Positions 42,602 through 53,896 of a stretch of 64,000 bases of DNA are shown here, piece by piece. A program made the position numbers and the translations under genes. Below the pieces are notes generated by a model, which was not told where the DNA came from, ran no database searches, and saw only the letters and a list, made by a program, of their open reading frames with translations. Source of the stretch: Nannochloropsis oceanica (Eukaryota; Sar; Eustigmatophyceae; Eustigmatales; Monodopsidaceae); contig CP038115.1 in the NCBI GenBank assembly GCA_004519485.1, positions 310,001-374,000 of the forward strand. The letters run 5' to 3'. Every line of letters starts with the position of its first letter. Within the stretch, counting starts at the first letter, position 1.

Positions 42602-45166
42602 CTATACATTCACGTCTCCATTCCATTCCGCGTCCAACCCCAACCTCTTCCCCACCTCTTCTCCTTCCCCCTCAGCCCGTCCCCCCCCTCCTCCTCCTCC
42701 TCCCAATAAGCGGTGCATCAAACCATACGCACACAGCCAAAACCAACGCCATCCCTCCAGCAGCCTATCCCTCCCTCTCCCCCACACGCCTCCTTCCTCC
42801 CCTCCCTCCTTCCCCTGCTGCTGCATGTGGAGATGACCAAAGAGACAAGCAAGAAAAACGAGCAGAAAGACAAGAAGGGCACGTCGGAGAGAGCCTTTTA
42901 GGGAGGGGGAAAGAGAAGACGAGGAGGAGGAACGAAGAGAGGAAGACAAGGTGCCTCTTTGCCTGTGCAACGGCGAAGACGACGGCGAAAAGGAGTGTCC
43001 TCCCCCTCCCCCTCCTCCTCCCCCTCCTCCTCCCCCTCCACCTCCTCCCGCCGACCCTCTCCGTCGCCGTCGTGTACCCTCAGACCAATGATCCTTACGT
43101 CCCTCCTTTTGTTTCTCTTCTTCCTCCTCTTCCTCCTTCGTCCTCAACCACCCATATTTCCTTCTCTCCTCCTCGGGCAAATTGATTCGATGAATCCGCT
43201 TCACATACGGCCATACATCCCTCCCCCTCCAATTCAAGCCCTCCCTCCCTCCCTCCCTCCCTCCCTCCCGCCCACCTATCCGCGCATCCACCGCAAATTT
43301 ATCGCTCCGTTTGTTTTCCGCCGTGATGACGGTGGAGATGGCGTGGATCATGAGGGGTTGGGGCTCAGTGGCGAAGTCCACCAGCCTCTTAGGGATATAA
43401 CCCTTCAGATCCGCCATAGAGAAATAGGTACATTTCGTGTGTATTTTTACCTCATCTTTCTCTTCCTCCTTGTCAATGTCTCCGACCTGATGCTTCCTTT
43501 TGGGGGCATGATTGTGATGGTGGTGGTGATGGTGATGGTGATGGTGATGGTGCTGGTGCTTGTGATGGTGCTTGTGAAGATGATGTGTGTGCAGGCCTCC
43601 TTGCCCTCCTTGCCCTCCTTCCCTCCCTCCCTCCCCTTCCTTTTCCTTTTTTTCGTGGACAAGAACAGGACGTAGGACCCACCCAGCTGTAATGCACTCG
43701 GCGCGTACACAACCATGGTGAAGGGGACGAGGGGTAGCGAGGGAGGGAAGGAGGGAAGGAGGGGGGTCGGAAAAAACAACGACGACTATTGCTGGCCCAC
43801 AGACCCTGCCCTCCATCCCCTCATCCCTCCCCTCTTCCTTCGCCTCCTCCTGCTCCAGTACCCGCCAGTGCACATACAAGTACATGTCCCGGGGGGCGAC
43901 AATAGCCACGCCTTTATACTTGAGGTAGTCGATCCAGTTGTGGTGGTTCAAGACGCGAACCCGGTGGCCGTAGTCGTACTGACGGTCGATCTCTGTTGGC
44001 AAGGATTATTACAATTGTGTAAGATATACATTAAATGCATGAATCTATGAATACGCGAATTCATAAATCCATAAATAGATGAATTAATAGATGAATAGAT
44101 GGATAAATGGATAAATAAATAAACAAATACAATTAAATATACAAATAAATAAATACACCAAAAAACAATTAATAATATACACGTACCGGCTCCAATGGTG
44201 TTATCAATTATACCCATCAGCATCGCCACTGGATGATGCGGCACCACCCCCTGGCCCTTGAGGGTCGTAAAGGAGTCGTTTGTGTTTGGCACTTCCCTCC
44301 GGTACGCACTGACTCCATGCTTGGTGAATTGCAGCTTCCAGCCGTTGGAGGGCTGAAGGGGAGGGAGGGATAGGATGAAATAGTAGGATAAGTATGAATA
44401 CGCGAAATGAGGAGTAATTAGTCTATAATTCAAAAGATCGATTGGTGGACAGATGAATGGGTGATTGACAGTTTGAATCACGCACCTCGGCGAACTCCAA
44501 CACCCGTTTCATTGCCGTCCCCACCTCCTCCTCATACCCTGGCCACACTAACCTCCCCAAATGCCCGTCCTCCCCCTCATCCGCTTCCTCCTCCTCCCCC
44601 TCCTCCAACTCTTCCTCTTCCTGCCCCTCATCCATCCTCCTTCTCCCTCCCTCCATCTCTCCCCACACACTCTCCCTCATCGCTGCCTGCGCTTCCTTCC
44701 TCAGCCTCCTCAACCCTTCCACCCAATTCCTCCTCTCCTCCTCACTCCTCGCAGCCAATACCCAGGGCTTATCCAACCATGCATGCCTCAATTCAAAAGG
44801 GTATTTTCTATCAGAGCCTCTCACTTCGTCCCGATCCATCACTCGTGCTTCACACCCTGCCAAAGGCACTACCCCCCTAGGAGGGGCTGTTGAAGGGGAA
44901 GTAGACGGCAGGTAGTAAAAGAGGAGAAAATCTTCGTGGTGGGTTAGAAAGAGACGCGGACGCCATTTCCAGGTTAAATGGTCTTTGCGTTTGTAGAGAG
45001 TGCCGGAGAGACGGAAGGGTTGGTGGGAGGGGGAGGAAATTGAGGAGGCGGAGGACGAAAGGCTTTTTCTTGGTAGATGCTGGTGGTGGTGATTTGAGGG
45101 GCGACAAGACGAGGAGCAGGATGGGGAGGAGGAGGAGAAGGAGGGAGGGGTGGTGCTGGACGACAT
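42602..45166 (-). CDS. PH-START domain lipid-transfer protein with C-terminal anchor
   Basis: Exons 44486-45166, 44187-44352 and 42602-43992 give 745 residues. After a Ser-rich head, a PH domain runs from about 48 to 160 (FRLSGTLYKRKDHLTWKWRP, FELRHAW, WVLAARSEEERRNWVEGLR). An acidic linker leads to a START domain starting at SNGWKLQFTKHGVSAYRREV and continuing HPVAMLMGIIDNTIGA|EIDRQYDY, DMYLYVHWRVLEQ, CTYFSMADLKGYIPKRLVDF. A His-rich loop (about twenty His) and Gly/Arg/Glu repeats interrupt it. Near the C-terminus one hydrophobic helix (LRRALLVFLLVFLACLFGHL) and a Trp-rich segment suggest a tail anchor. PH-START proteins such as CERT move ceramide or related lipids between membranes. The start at 45166 is chosen because a longer frame to 45274 crosses a likely donor. 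Confidence 0.82.
43510..43575 (-). repeat. His-rich GATGGT-type repeat in the PH-START coding region
   Basis: On the + strand GGTGATGGTGATGG repeats; on the coding strand they read as CAC/CAT, giving the long His run inside the START domain loop. Confidence 0.9.
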
Positions 45167-45702
45167 ACCTTTTGTGCTTGGGATATGCCTGCGTATATCG
45201 TGAGGTAGCAGTTGCAGGGGGGAAGAGGTAGGGAGGGGTGAGCATGGATTTGGTGGAACGCTGCGTAGCCGCAATTTCGGTGGGAGAGCGGAGACGAGGT
45301 GGAGAGCCTGCTAGCAGCGTGCTTGGCATGCTCTATGCATACTTTTGTGTTGCATATTTGTGATAAATGGCTAGATATCAGAGAATAAAAACGACTCTCG
45401 AATCGCGTCTCTCGCTCATTTTTCCTACCGAGCTTCGCTACTGCCTTCCCAAGGATAAGAGAGCATTTCTCCACGTCCAACCCGACCTCGCAATGACATA
45501 AGCAACAGAGCAGCATGAGCACCGCCCAGTAGGAGAGGACAATGAACGCGGGGCTGATTTTGCGGTCTCTAAAGACAGCACTGGCGGCGGCAGAAGCTGC
45601 AGCAGCAGGACTGTCGCGCCCCAGTCCAGATGCCTCCCCTATCTTCTTCTATCCCACCGCCATGCCCGAAGCACTGACATATCAAACAATCTCAACGTAC
45701 AG
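45167..45702. promoter_or_regulatory. Divergent intergenic region (PH-START / unknown)
   Basis: About 540 bp between opposed starts. A 54-codon frame at 45542 starts with ATG and ends just after TACAG, directly before the next start. It could be a 5' leader exon or upstream ORF of the + strand gene. Confidence 0.4.
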
Positions 45703-46342
45703 ATGACCAATATGAGCCTCGAGGAGGAGGAGGAAGACCTTCTGGCCGATTTTATGGCCCCTCTTGCAGCCTCTGCTAAGCGAAAAACGAGCACCAGCAG
45801 CAGCTACGTGCCTCTCTCCCTTTCCTCCATCGATGCCACCAAGAAGGACACGTTTTCTCTGAGTAATTTGATAAAGGAGCAAGAGAAGGAGAAGCGCGCT
45901 TTGGAGCATCTAAGGGGTGACGGGGGAGGAGAAGAGGAGGGAGGAGGAGGGACGAGGGTGTCTTCAGTGTCGTCGTTTGACAGGATCGTGAAGACGGAGG
46001 AGATGTTGTTGAGTATGAGTAGTAGTGAGAGTGAGGGAGAGATGGAGGAGGAGGAAGATAGGCAAGATAAGGGAAAAGAAAGGGAAAAGCAGGGAAAGAA
46101 AAAAACGAAGAATGGGTTTGGTAACTTCGTCTATAGGAATGGCGGGGAAAGAGGGGAGGAGGACAAGGAGTCAGACCTGGACATGGAGAGGGAGGAATTT
46201 GTGGAGTGGTTGGGTCTTACAAGCGTCTTCACCATGCGTCAGGAAGATGATGGGGAGGAGGGGGAATGGGGAGGCATGGTGGTGCCTTCCCCTCTTCTTC
46301 CTTCGAGCGGCAGAGGGAGAGGGGGAGGGGATGGCAACGCAC

Positions 46343-46382
<40 letters not shown>

Positions 46383-48048
46383 CATCAGCAACAGCAGCAG
46401 TAACAATAAGAACGCGAATGTTCTCGAGCAGTACGGGAAACTGGCCGAAGCTCTGGAAGATGCAGAGCACCAAGGGACCCTCCCCGACCTCCTTTCCCTT
46501 CTTGCTCCTTCACGCTGGCTTGCCTCGCAGCAGCTTCCCCCTCCCTCCCTCCTCATCACCAACCTTTGGAAGGTGATGACGTGGCACGCTGACCCTGTCT
46601 TGGCACATGCTTCATATTTGAATTTAAGGAAGTTGATGCCGATGAAGGGGAGGGAGGGAGGGAAGGAGGGAGGGTGGAGATTGGAAGGAGCGTTGATCCA
46701 GGAACTCTTCAGGGGATTCGGGGTTTTTGTGGGAGGAAAGGAAGCGGAGGAGGGCGAGGAAGAGGGAGGGAAGGAGGACGGGGGAGGAGGTGGGTGCGAT
46801 GTGACCTCCCCTTTGTTGGTTTCGTCATCGTCCTCGCTCCCTTCCTCGTCCTCGTCCTCCTGGGGCTACCCCCACCCTGTGTTGAGGCGCGCGATAGACA
46901 CAACCCACTTAGACCACGCCGTTGATCACGACGAGGACGATGAAGAGGAGGAAGGCGGGAAGGAGGACAAGGTTCCACCACCTCCGGCACTGGACAAGAG
47001 CAGCATTCCGCCCACCGGCAACCTCCGAGACCTTTTTATCTCCCTCTCCTCCTGCTTCTTCTCCTCCTCCTCCTCCTGCTTCTCCTCCTCCTCCTCCTGC
47101 TTCTCTCCCTCCTCCTCCTCCCCTCTCTCCCTTTCCCCCTCTTTCACCACCTCCCTCCTCCACACCCTCCTCCTCCTCACTCTTGACCGATACATCCAAG
47201 CAGACTGCCCCTCCTCCCTCCGCACCTGCATCTCCGCCCTCCTCAACTCGCCCTCTCTCCCCCCTTCCCTTTGGCCCTCGCCCACCCTCCCTGCCCTAAT
47301 TGCCGGCTTGGTGAAGGAGGAGGATGTGAGGCTTGGTGTCGCGTCTTTGCTCCACATCTCTCGGTGCATCTCTCTGTCCACCGAGAGGGGGAAGGACCTC
47401 GTCACCGCCCTGCTCCGGACCATCCTAGAGGACAGGCTCCTCCCCCCCTCCCTCCCCCCCTCCCTCCCTTCCCCTCCCTCCCTCCCTTCTGCCCTCGTCC
47501 TCCTCCAGTCCCTCCCAACTGGAACAGAGGAAGAGCGTCAAGCATATTTCCTCTTTCTGCTCGAAAAAATTGAAGAGGGAGAGCTCGCTGGTGATTTCCT
47601 TGCTCCCACCTCGTCATCCCTCCCTCCCTCATCGAACGGAAAAGCAAAGGTAGGAGGGAGAGAGAAAAGGAGGGGTACCGGTGAGCGCACGCTGTTCTTC
47701 GCCATCTTTATTGCCTTGTGGGTGCAAATGAGCTTGACAAGCCTCCCCCGGCCGTCGAGGAAGCGAGGGAAGGAGGGAAGGAAGGGACAGAGGGAGGGGT
47801 ATGCGGGGGAGGTGGCGCGACGGGTAATGGGCTTGGACAGGACAAGGATTAGGGGAATGAATGATGAGAGGATACAGACAGCGAAGGATTTGATGGCCCA
47901 AACGCTGGTTGCGGTGAAGGCATGGAGAGGGAGGGAGGGAGGGAGGGAGGGAGGGACGCAGATGACTTTGAAGGGAATGTTTGGAGGAGGAGGAGGAGGA
48001 GGTGGTGGTGGAGGAGGAGGAGGAGAGGGGAATGGGAAGGAAGGATGA
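45703..48048 (+). CDS. Large low-complexity protein, function unknown
   Basis: A single frame of 781 residues (start at 45703 or Met at 45712). It is Glu/Ser/Gly/Pro-rich, but has ordered helical blocks: DLLADFMAPLAASAKRK; DTFSLSNLIKEQEKEKRALE; REEFVEWLGLTSVF; NVLEQYGKLAEALEDAEHQG; PSLLITNLWKVMTWHADPVL; and YLNLRKLMPMKG. A helical repeat region follows (VRLGVASLLHISRCISLS, LVTALLRTILEDRLLPPS) and a block near the end (LFFAIFIALWVQMSLTSLP). The series of short alpha-helical blocks suggests a solenoid protein. A faint resemblance to the CANIN/FAM178 type (SLF2, Smc5/6 cofactor) crossed my mind but rests on very little. The coding assignment is supported by ordered blocks in one frame only. Confidence 0.6.
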
Positions 48049-48425
48049 GTAAATAGGGGCTTCCTGGCTGGGCCGGCTCAGACGATGGTTGCGGTGAGGG
48101 CTTTGAGGGGGAGAGAGGGAGGGGGGCAGGGAGGGGAGAAGGGAGGAGGAAGAGGATGGGGAAAGTGGGAGTAGTGAATCAAGAAGGATGATGATGATGA
48201 TAATAACATTACTTATGGTGATGATGATGATGGTCATAATGATAGCCTGCGAGAAGCGCATCTATGAGTTTACTATTGCATTTGTGCGTTTGTTTTTTCC
48301 CCACTTGATCTTCCTCCTAACCTCTTTCCGCTTCTTTCCTTTTTTTTCTCTCTGGACCCCTTCAACCCTTTCCCTTCTCTCTGTCTTTCTGTCTCTCTGT
48401 CTGTCTGTCTTTCTCTCCCTCAGTC

Positions 48426-48458
<33 letters not shown>

Positions 48459-48616
48459 CTGTCTTTCTCTCCGTCTCTGCCTGTCTCCATCTGTCTCTGA
48501 TCTTCTTTCCTCCCTACGGATATTCCACTATCTATTATACATTCACACGTACATGTACATTCACAACGACAAGCCACGATATTTTCACCCCTGTCCACAC
48601 AGTCACTACAACGACC
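48049..48616. other. Convergent spacer with simple-sequence repeats
   Basis: Starts with a GATGAT/TGATGG run near 48189-48240, then a pyrimidine stretch that includes a TCTG repeat. No gene recognised. Confidence 0.5.
48379..48500 (+). repeat. (CTGT)n tetranucleotide repeat
   Basis: Imperfect CTGT repeats over about 120 bases, with two near-perfect blocks separated by TTTCTCTCCCTCAG. Confidence 0.9.
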
Positions 48617-49406
48617 CTAACGCTTACTACTGCTGCTGCCACTACCCCCCTCCCCAACAATCCACCGCTTCCTCCTCCGATACCTCCCCTGTGCCTTCTC
48701 CTTCATCGTACTTACCACACTGGGAGGTAGCTCTCCCACCATCTTAGCAGGCGCTCCACTCATTAATGCAAAGGGAGGAACGACAGAATCAGGAGGTAGT
48801 ACCGTACCTGGGGCTAGACGACAACAATCCTTGAGGATGCATCGTGGGGAAACAATGCAGTTTGCACCGATCTCTACGTGTGAGCCTATGGAAGCGGCTT
48901 GAATGACGGCATCAGGTCCTATGTTAGTCATGCTGCCGATTGTCATAGGGATGTATCGCTGTTTTGACTGCTGCTGCTGGGGTGGTTGTGGTGGCTGTGG
49001 TGGTTGTTGCTGTTGCTGTTGAGGCTCATATTGCGGGGGGGCGATGATAAAGCACGGACTGAGCACAGAGCCGGCAGCGAAGAAGCAGTAGTGGCCAACG
49101 CGGATAGGGGCGAGGTCGCCACGGATGGTAACGTCTTCTTCCACGATGCTCTGTGTTCGAAGAGTGGAGGGGAGAGAAGGAGGGGGCGTTGGTTAGGGAT
49201 ACGAGCGGAGGGACCACAAGATAAAAAGAGATGAAGTAGTTGGAAAGGAAGGGACTAAAGAACGGAAAGAGGAAAGAGTGATGAAGAAGTAAACGTACTC
49301 GTCCACGCATCTCCACATACTGTGGTCCTTCGATCAGGGCCTTGCGACTGATGTAGTTGGTGGTAGTGCGTATGTACTCGGAGGAGGCGGAGGAAGCAGA
49401 AGACAT
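48617..49406 (-). CDS. DCTN5: Dynactin subunit 5 (p25), left-handed beta-helix
   Basis: Exons 49299-49406 and 48617-49150 (GTACGT...ACACAG) join in phase 0 to 213 residues. The hexapeptide-repeat beta-helix is visible in VTIRGDLAPIRVGHYCFFAA, MTIGSMTNIGPDAVIQAASI and GSHVEIGANCIVSPRCILKD. The end CCRLAPGTVLPPDSVVPPFA and SGAPAKMVGELP is the p25 signature (human: CCKILDNTVLPPETVVPPF). A Pro/Gln insert of about 25 residues lies in one loop. p25 sits at the pointed end of the dynactin filament with p27, p62 and Arp11 and helps recruit cargo to dynein. A gamma-carbonic anhydrase is excluded because the C-terminal VVPPF block is p25-like and I see no metal-binding His triad. The start MSSASSASSEYIRTTTNYIS matches the short head of p25. 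Confidence 0.88.
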
Positions 49407-49938
49407 GCTATTGCTGCCCTGTGTCTTGGTGTGCGTGTGGGTGGATTTGCGTTCGGGTGCAAGCACGAGTGCGAGACAAAGAGGAAGGAATGGGGGAAGA
49501 ACGAAGAAAGAATGGTGGGGCATAATTTGAAGCTTGCACGAGAATTACGCATCAACGGTGGGGTGTGTGTGTGGGGTTTTGGGCAACAGCATCTGTCCAT
49601 CACCTCAAAAATGCAGACGAAACACCGACACAGGATCACATATTGTCCGTCTGTGAATCGATGCAGGTGGCATTGAACGTAGAGGCGTATCCGCCAATTC
49701 GGTGCTAGCGAGTGCGGGCAACGCCATTATTATTCCCCGCTCTCCATCCCATGCCAAACCCACCACGCTGGGTCGTTCTAACGCACAGCCTTGTCTACAA
49801 GCTCCATTTACACTCATTTCCATGCACGTGTGTATTTCCCGCTTACATCCAATCCTCCACACCTATCGCAACACATTTGACAAAGCTCCCTTCCTGTTGG
49901 AAGTCGGACAGCGGGCGGAAGCGGAGCTTGAGATCATC
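49407..49938. promoter_or_regulatory. Divergent intergenic region (DCTN5 / thaumatin-like)
   Basis: About 530 bp. The thaumatin-like frame is open back to 49702, so some of this could be coding if an upstream start is used, but those residues lack conservation-like character. Confidence 0.4.
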
Positions 49939-52600
49939 ATGCCTCGGGCTACAGAAGCAACACCTCTCAATGCGTCCGACGCGAGCCATATGAACAATGG
50001 CGTTGAGCTTATCACGGAGGAGCGTTTCACTTCCCCGCAAGGCCGGTCCATCCTTGCTTTCGGCCTCACCGTTATCTCCGTCATCTTCGTCCTATTTATT
50101 ATCCTGACTACCCTCCCCCACGACCACGGCAAGGAGAAATCATCCGATCCCACCACCGCCTCCCCCGCCCTAAAGCCTACCAGCTCGCACGCTTCTCCCT
50201 CCACTCCTGCACCTAGTACCCCGGCCAAATTCGACACAGCCGCTGTCGGTAGTCCAATAAACCCCCACCCTCGTGTCAACGCCCCGGGCTGCCCTTCCCT
50301 TGGTGTGCCGCCGCCGGGGCGTCGTTTTATTCAGATCAAGAATAACTGCCAAGAGCCGATATGGCCGGGTATTATTCCGGCAGGTTCAGCGGTGCCGCCT
50401 GGGAACACGTGGCTGTGGAAGGCAGGAGAGTGCAAAACGGTGGAGGTTACCTCGACGTTGCCGAGCTTAAGGGTGTGGGGAAGGACGCAGTGCAACGAGG
50501 ATTTCAATTGTGTCACGGGATCCTGTCGCGTGGAAGGCAATGGAGGATGTGTGAGCGCGGGGGAGGCGCCGTGTAGTCTGTGGGAGGCGACATTGCAGGA
50601 TCATTGCACCCCGAAGCCGGTGGCCGGAATGGTAAGATTCAAGATTCATTCCAAACTTACCTATCGCAATACAGGATTATGACCTTAAGTTGTTCTGGGA
50701 TAGGGAGGCAAAGCAATCGGCAGGAATGGTAACATTCATTGCATGCACCTACGTATGCATTTATGTTTGTTTGCTGTTGTGGAAGGGGAAGGGGAGGGGG
50801 GAGGAGGCTAAGCAAGATTCCCCCCTCCCTTATGTCTCCATGCTCACCAACCTCCTCTCCCACTTACTACCCCTCATCCACTCCATCAGGGCCCAGATTT
50901 CTTCGACACCTCCCTTGTGGACGGCTACAACCTCCCCATCCGTGCTCAACCGTCCGGCGGCTTTAATGTCGGTCAGGTCCAAGGTGCCTTCTCCTGCCAG
51001 GCGCCCGTTGCCAACACCTTTGATTTCGACGCGTGCCCCTACGAGCTCCGCGTCTACAGTGGTATATCTTCCTCCCCTCCCTCCCTCACTCCCTCCCTCC
51101 CTCCCTCCATCCTTTTTCTGTCACAAAAAGCATTTTTAGAAAAACAACGTAACCGTGGAATCACCGAAGCAACTCCCCCTCCATCCCCCCCCCCGCCACC
51201 CCTCCGTCATAGACAGCATTCCAGGGACGAATTTGCCTGTCGAGGGGTTGGCTGGCAAGAACCAGGTCACCTCTCCCTGCTTTCAGACGCCTCTCAATGC
51301 CACGTGTCGAGCGGCGGTGATCGGCTGCCGGTCGCTCTGCAAGGCCCTAGACCAGGGGTGGTTGGGTGAGTCAGAAGGGAGGGAGGGATGGAGAAGGAAG
51401 TGAGAAAGGGAGGAGGGGAGAAAGAGAGAGCACTGCTTGTCATTAGTTCTTCAATAACTAACGCTCACAAATCCTCCCGCTTATTCCTCCCGCCCTCCCG
51501 CCCGCCCTCCCTTCCTCCCCTCCCCCCTCCCTTTTTCTTTCCAGGCTATTACATTAATAACGTGGAGGGCCCTCGGGACCTGGTGGACCCCCTCCTGACC
51601 CGTCCAACGGGGGAGACTATCCGGTGGTCGGCCCAATTTATCCCCCAGCCTCCGCCGGGCGGCAGCAGCAGCAGCAGCAGCAGCCGCAGTAGTACGAGAA
51701 AATGTGACCCAACCATGTTGTGCAGAGACGTACCGGCCTGGGGGGCTTACAGAGGGGCGGCGTACGCGGGGAATGGAAACATGAAGAGCCTCGTCTGCTG
51801 TGACTCGGGCTTTCGATGGTGAAGTGAAAGGGAGGGAGGGAGGGAGGGACCGAGAGAGGGAAGATGGCGCATTTTCCTTAGCGCTCTCTTTTCCCCTGTC
51901 CTTGTAACACACTCCCATCGCCACTTGACCAAACAGCCTACCTCTTTCCCTACCTCCCTTCCCCCAGCTCTCCTTACCAACCCAACAACGTACCCGGAGG
52001 ATGCCCTTACGCTCAAGCTTGCCCCACGCTGGGGTCGTCGGACCCGGCCTCCTCCTTCCATCACAAGAAGGGCGTGAGCGATGCCACCTACCCGCAGTAC
52101 GACGAGGAAATGCGGTAGGGAAGAGGGAAGAGGAGGGCAGGGCGAGAAGGATGGAGAAAGGAAAACAGGTGCACCTCCTTTAACCCCTCAGCTGACTACG
52201 ACGAGAGTATCAGAGAATTCTCAATTTCCTCCCCCTCCGTCAATTCGTCTCTCTCCCCCTCCGTCCCTCCTTTCGTTCCTCCCTCCAGCATGTCCTCCTC
52301 GCTGCCCGACTGGCCCATGCCGACCAAGGGAGAGAACTATGCCCAAATCTACAAGGAGAGCTCCCCGAGTGCCTACGCTTGGTGAGGGGAGAGAGGGAGG
52401 GAAGGAAGGCAAGGTGGGATCATCCCCCTGATTGTGTTTCGACCACCATTTCCCTCACGTTTCCTCCCGCCCTTCCTCCCCCCCGCTCTCCCGCCCTCCC
52501 TGCCAGGCAATACAATGACATCTCCTCCACGTATGTCTGCTGTGGGAAAGAGGGTCAAGCAGGGCCGTCGTACATCCTCACTTTCTGTCCGGACGAATGA
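49939..52600 (+). CDS. Membrane-anchored thaumatin-like protein
   Basis: Exons 49939-50631, 50890-51061, 51225-51365, 51545-51818, 51968-52114, 52289-52381 and 52507-52600, all in phase, give 537 residues. A 54-base candidate exon (50675-50728) can be added without breaking frame. The head is short; one transmembrane helix (ILAFGLTVISVIFVLFIIL) follows, then a Pro/Ser/Thr stalk. The thaumatin domain starts FIQIKNNCQEPIWPGIIPAG and shows RVWGRTQCNEDFNCVTGSC, DFFDTSLVDGYNLPIRAQP (acidic-cleft Asp), CRAAVIGCRSLCKAL, VCCDSGF, GGCPYAQACPTLG and YILTFCPDE. The many Cys fit the disulphide-rich beta-barrel. In plants this family includes PR-5 proteins and receptor kinases with an extracellular thaumatin domain; here it would face outward as a type II protein. 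Start choice: Met at 49939 lies just before the helix region; longer starts remain possible. Confidence 0.88.
50675..50728 (+). other. Candidate 54-nt cassette exon in the thaumatin-like gene
   Basis: Preceded by AATACAG and followed by GTAACA, 54 bases, phase 0 at both ends, encoding DYDLKLFWDREAKQSAGM. Its last bases (GGCAGGAATG|GTAACATTCA) echo the end of exon 1 (GGCCGGAATG|GTAAGATTCA). Skipping or inclusion both keep frame. The intron before it would be only 43 bases. Confidence 0.45.
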
Positions 52601-53896
52601 GAATAAATAGAACCAGACGATTATTTGTAGGCGGTTTTGTATTTTATGTTGCGTGGGTGAGAAGGAGGTATGCAGTGTGTGGGTGTTGGTTGGGGGGGGG
52701 GGGAAAAGGGAGAGGGGATGGTCGCATGAATTACACTAGAGAGGGCGAGAGAGAAGGAGAGCGAGCGAGAGAAAGACAGGAGTGGACCGTGCGGAGAAAA
52801 ATGAGGGACAAAAAGCAGGACAGCGAATCCCCCAATAGACTTGTAGCTATCTCATCTTGAAAGTAGAGAAAGGAAAAGGGAAAGAATATTTGAGTAGAAA
52901 ACGAGATGAATCTATGATATGTGTATATACTAGTAGATTTCAGTATTCAAAAGATGGAACAGAGGGAGAAGGAGGAGAGGGAGGAATTTAAGGTTTATAA
53001 TAAGGGTCGGTTTATTCGCATTTTTCCCGATCGATATATTTACAGTCTTCCTCTTTGTGGGAAACAAGAAGAAATTGTTAGGGCGCAAGCAGATTTTTCC
53101 ATTTGATGTTCCCTCTTGTGTGTCTGATGGAGGGAGGGATGGAGGCAAGGAGGGAGGGAGGGAGGGAGGGAAGTGCCTGAGAAGAGTAAGAATAGCCAAA
53201 CCAGCTTTCTCCCCCCGGAGATTCAGCAGGCGAACGAAAAAATCGATAGGAAAGCACGAAGAGAAGATTTCAAATCTCTATTCGTACCTCCATTTCATCA
53301 TTTTGATTCATTTCTGTTCGTGTCCCTCCCTTATTCGCAACTCGATTTTCTCTCTCCAGCACCTCCGCTCCGGACATGCACATTCATACGTCGGAGGTTT
53401 TTGTACGCGCGGGCATACCTACTGGGTACATAGTATGTAGAAACGAGATAGAGCGCGTTTCTAAAAGCACTCATACCACATTGGAAACGGTTTTTTTCTA
53501 AATTACATTTGAAACGTCCTTATAAGCTTTCCAATAAAATCAGGCCTGTGGGAGAAGGGAGAGCTTCCGAAATCGCAGTGAAAATCCTTCGATGGATTTC
53601 ATGAGACAAAATCTCTACCATCGTCGATCAAGACTCGGCTTTAAATTCAAATAAAGACCAAACAGATAGGTACAAGCAAAGCGAAATGAACAGAAGAGCG
53701 TTGGAACATTCTCATTACCTTTTGCAAAATAAAGATGACATTTATCATGTGTAAAAAGCTGCAAAATTGAACGCATCATGCCGGCTCCTTTCAATCATTG
53801 CGTATGAAATCGTAATTACGGTCACTTTTCACTTCAATTCACGTATCTACAATATTTATTCACAACTTTCCCCCTGCTACACTGTCTTCTTCCTCT
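52601..53896. other. Convergent intergenic region, AT-richer, no gene
   Basis: About 1.3 kb. A purine-rich run follows the thaumatin gene, then AT-richer sequence of normal complexity from 53.4 to 53.9 kb without a convincing frame. Both genes converge here. Confidence 0.45.

Noticed and set aside
48189-48600. TCTG and GATGAT simple repeats considered as a CRISPR or satellite array
   Set aside because: Units are 3-4 bases with no unique spacers; these are microsatellites in a eukaryotic genome.
48617-49150. Gamma-carbonic anhydrase call for the beta-helix protein
   Set aside because: The C-terminal VLPPDSVVPPF block is p25-specific and a metal-binding His triad is not evident.
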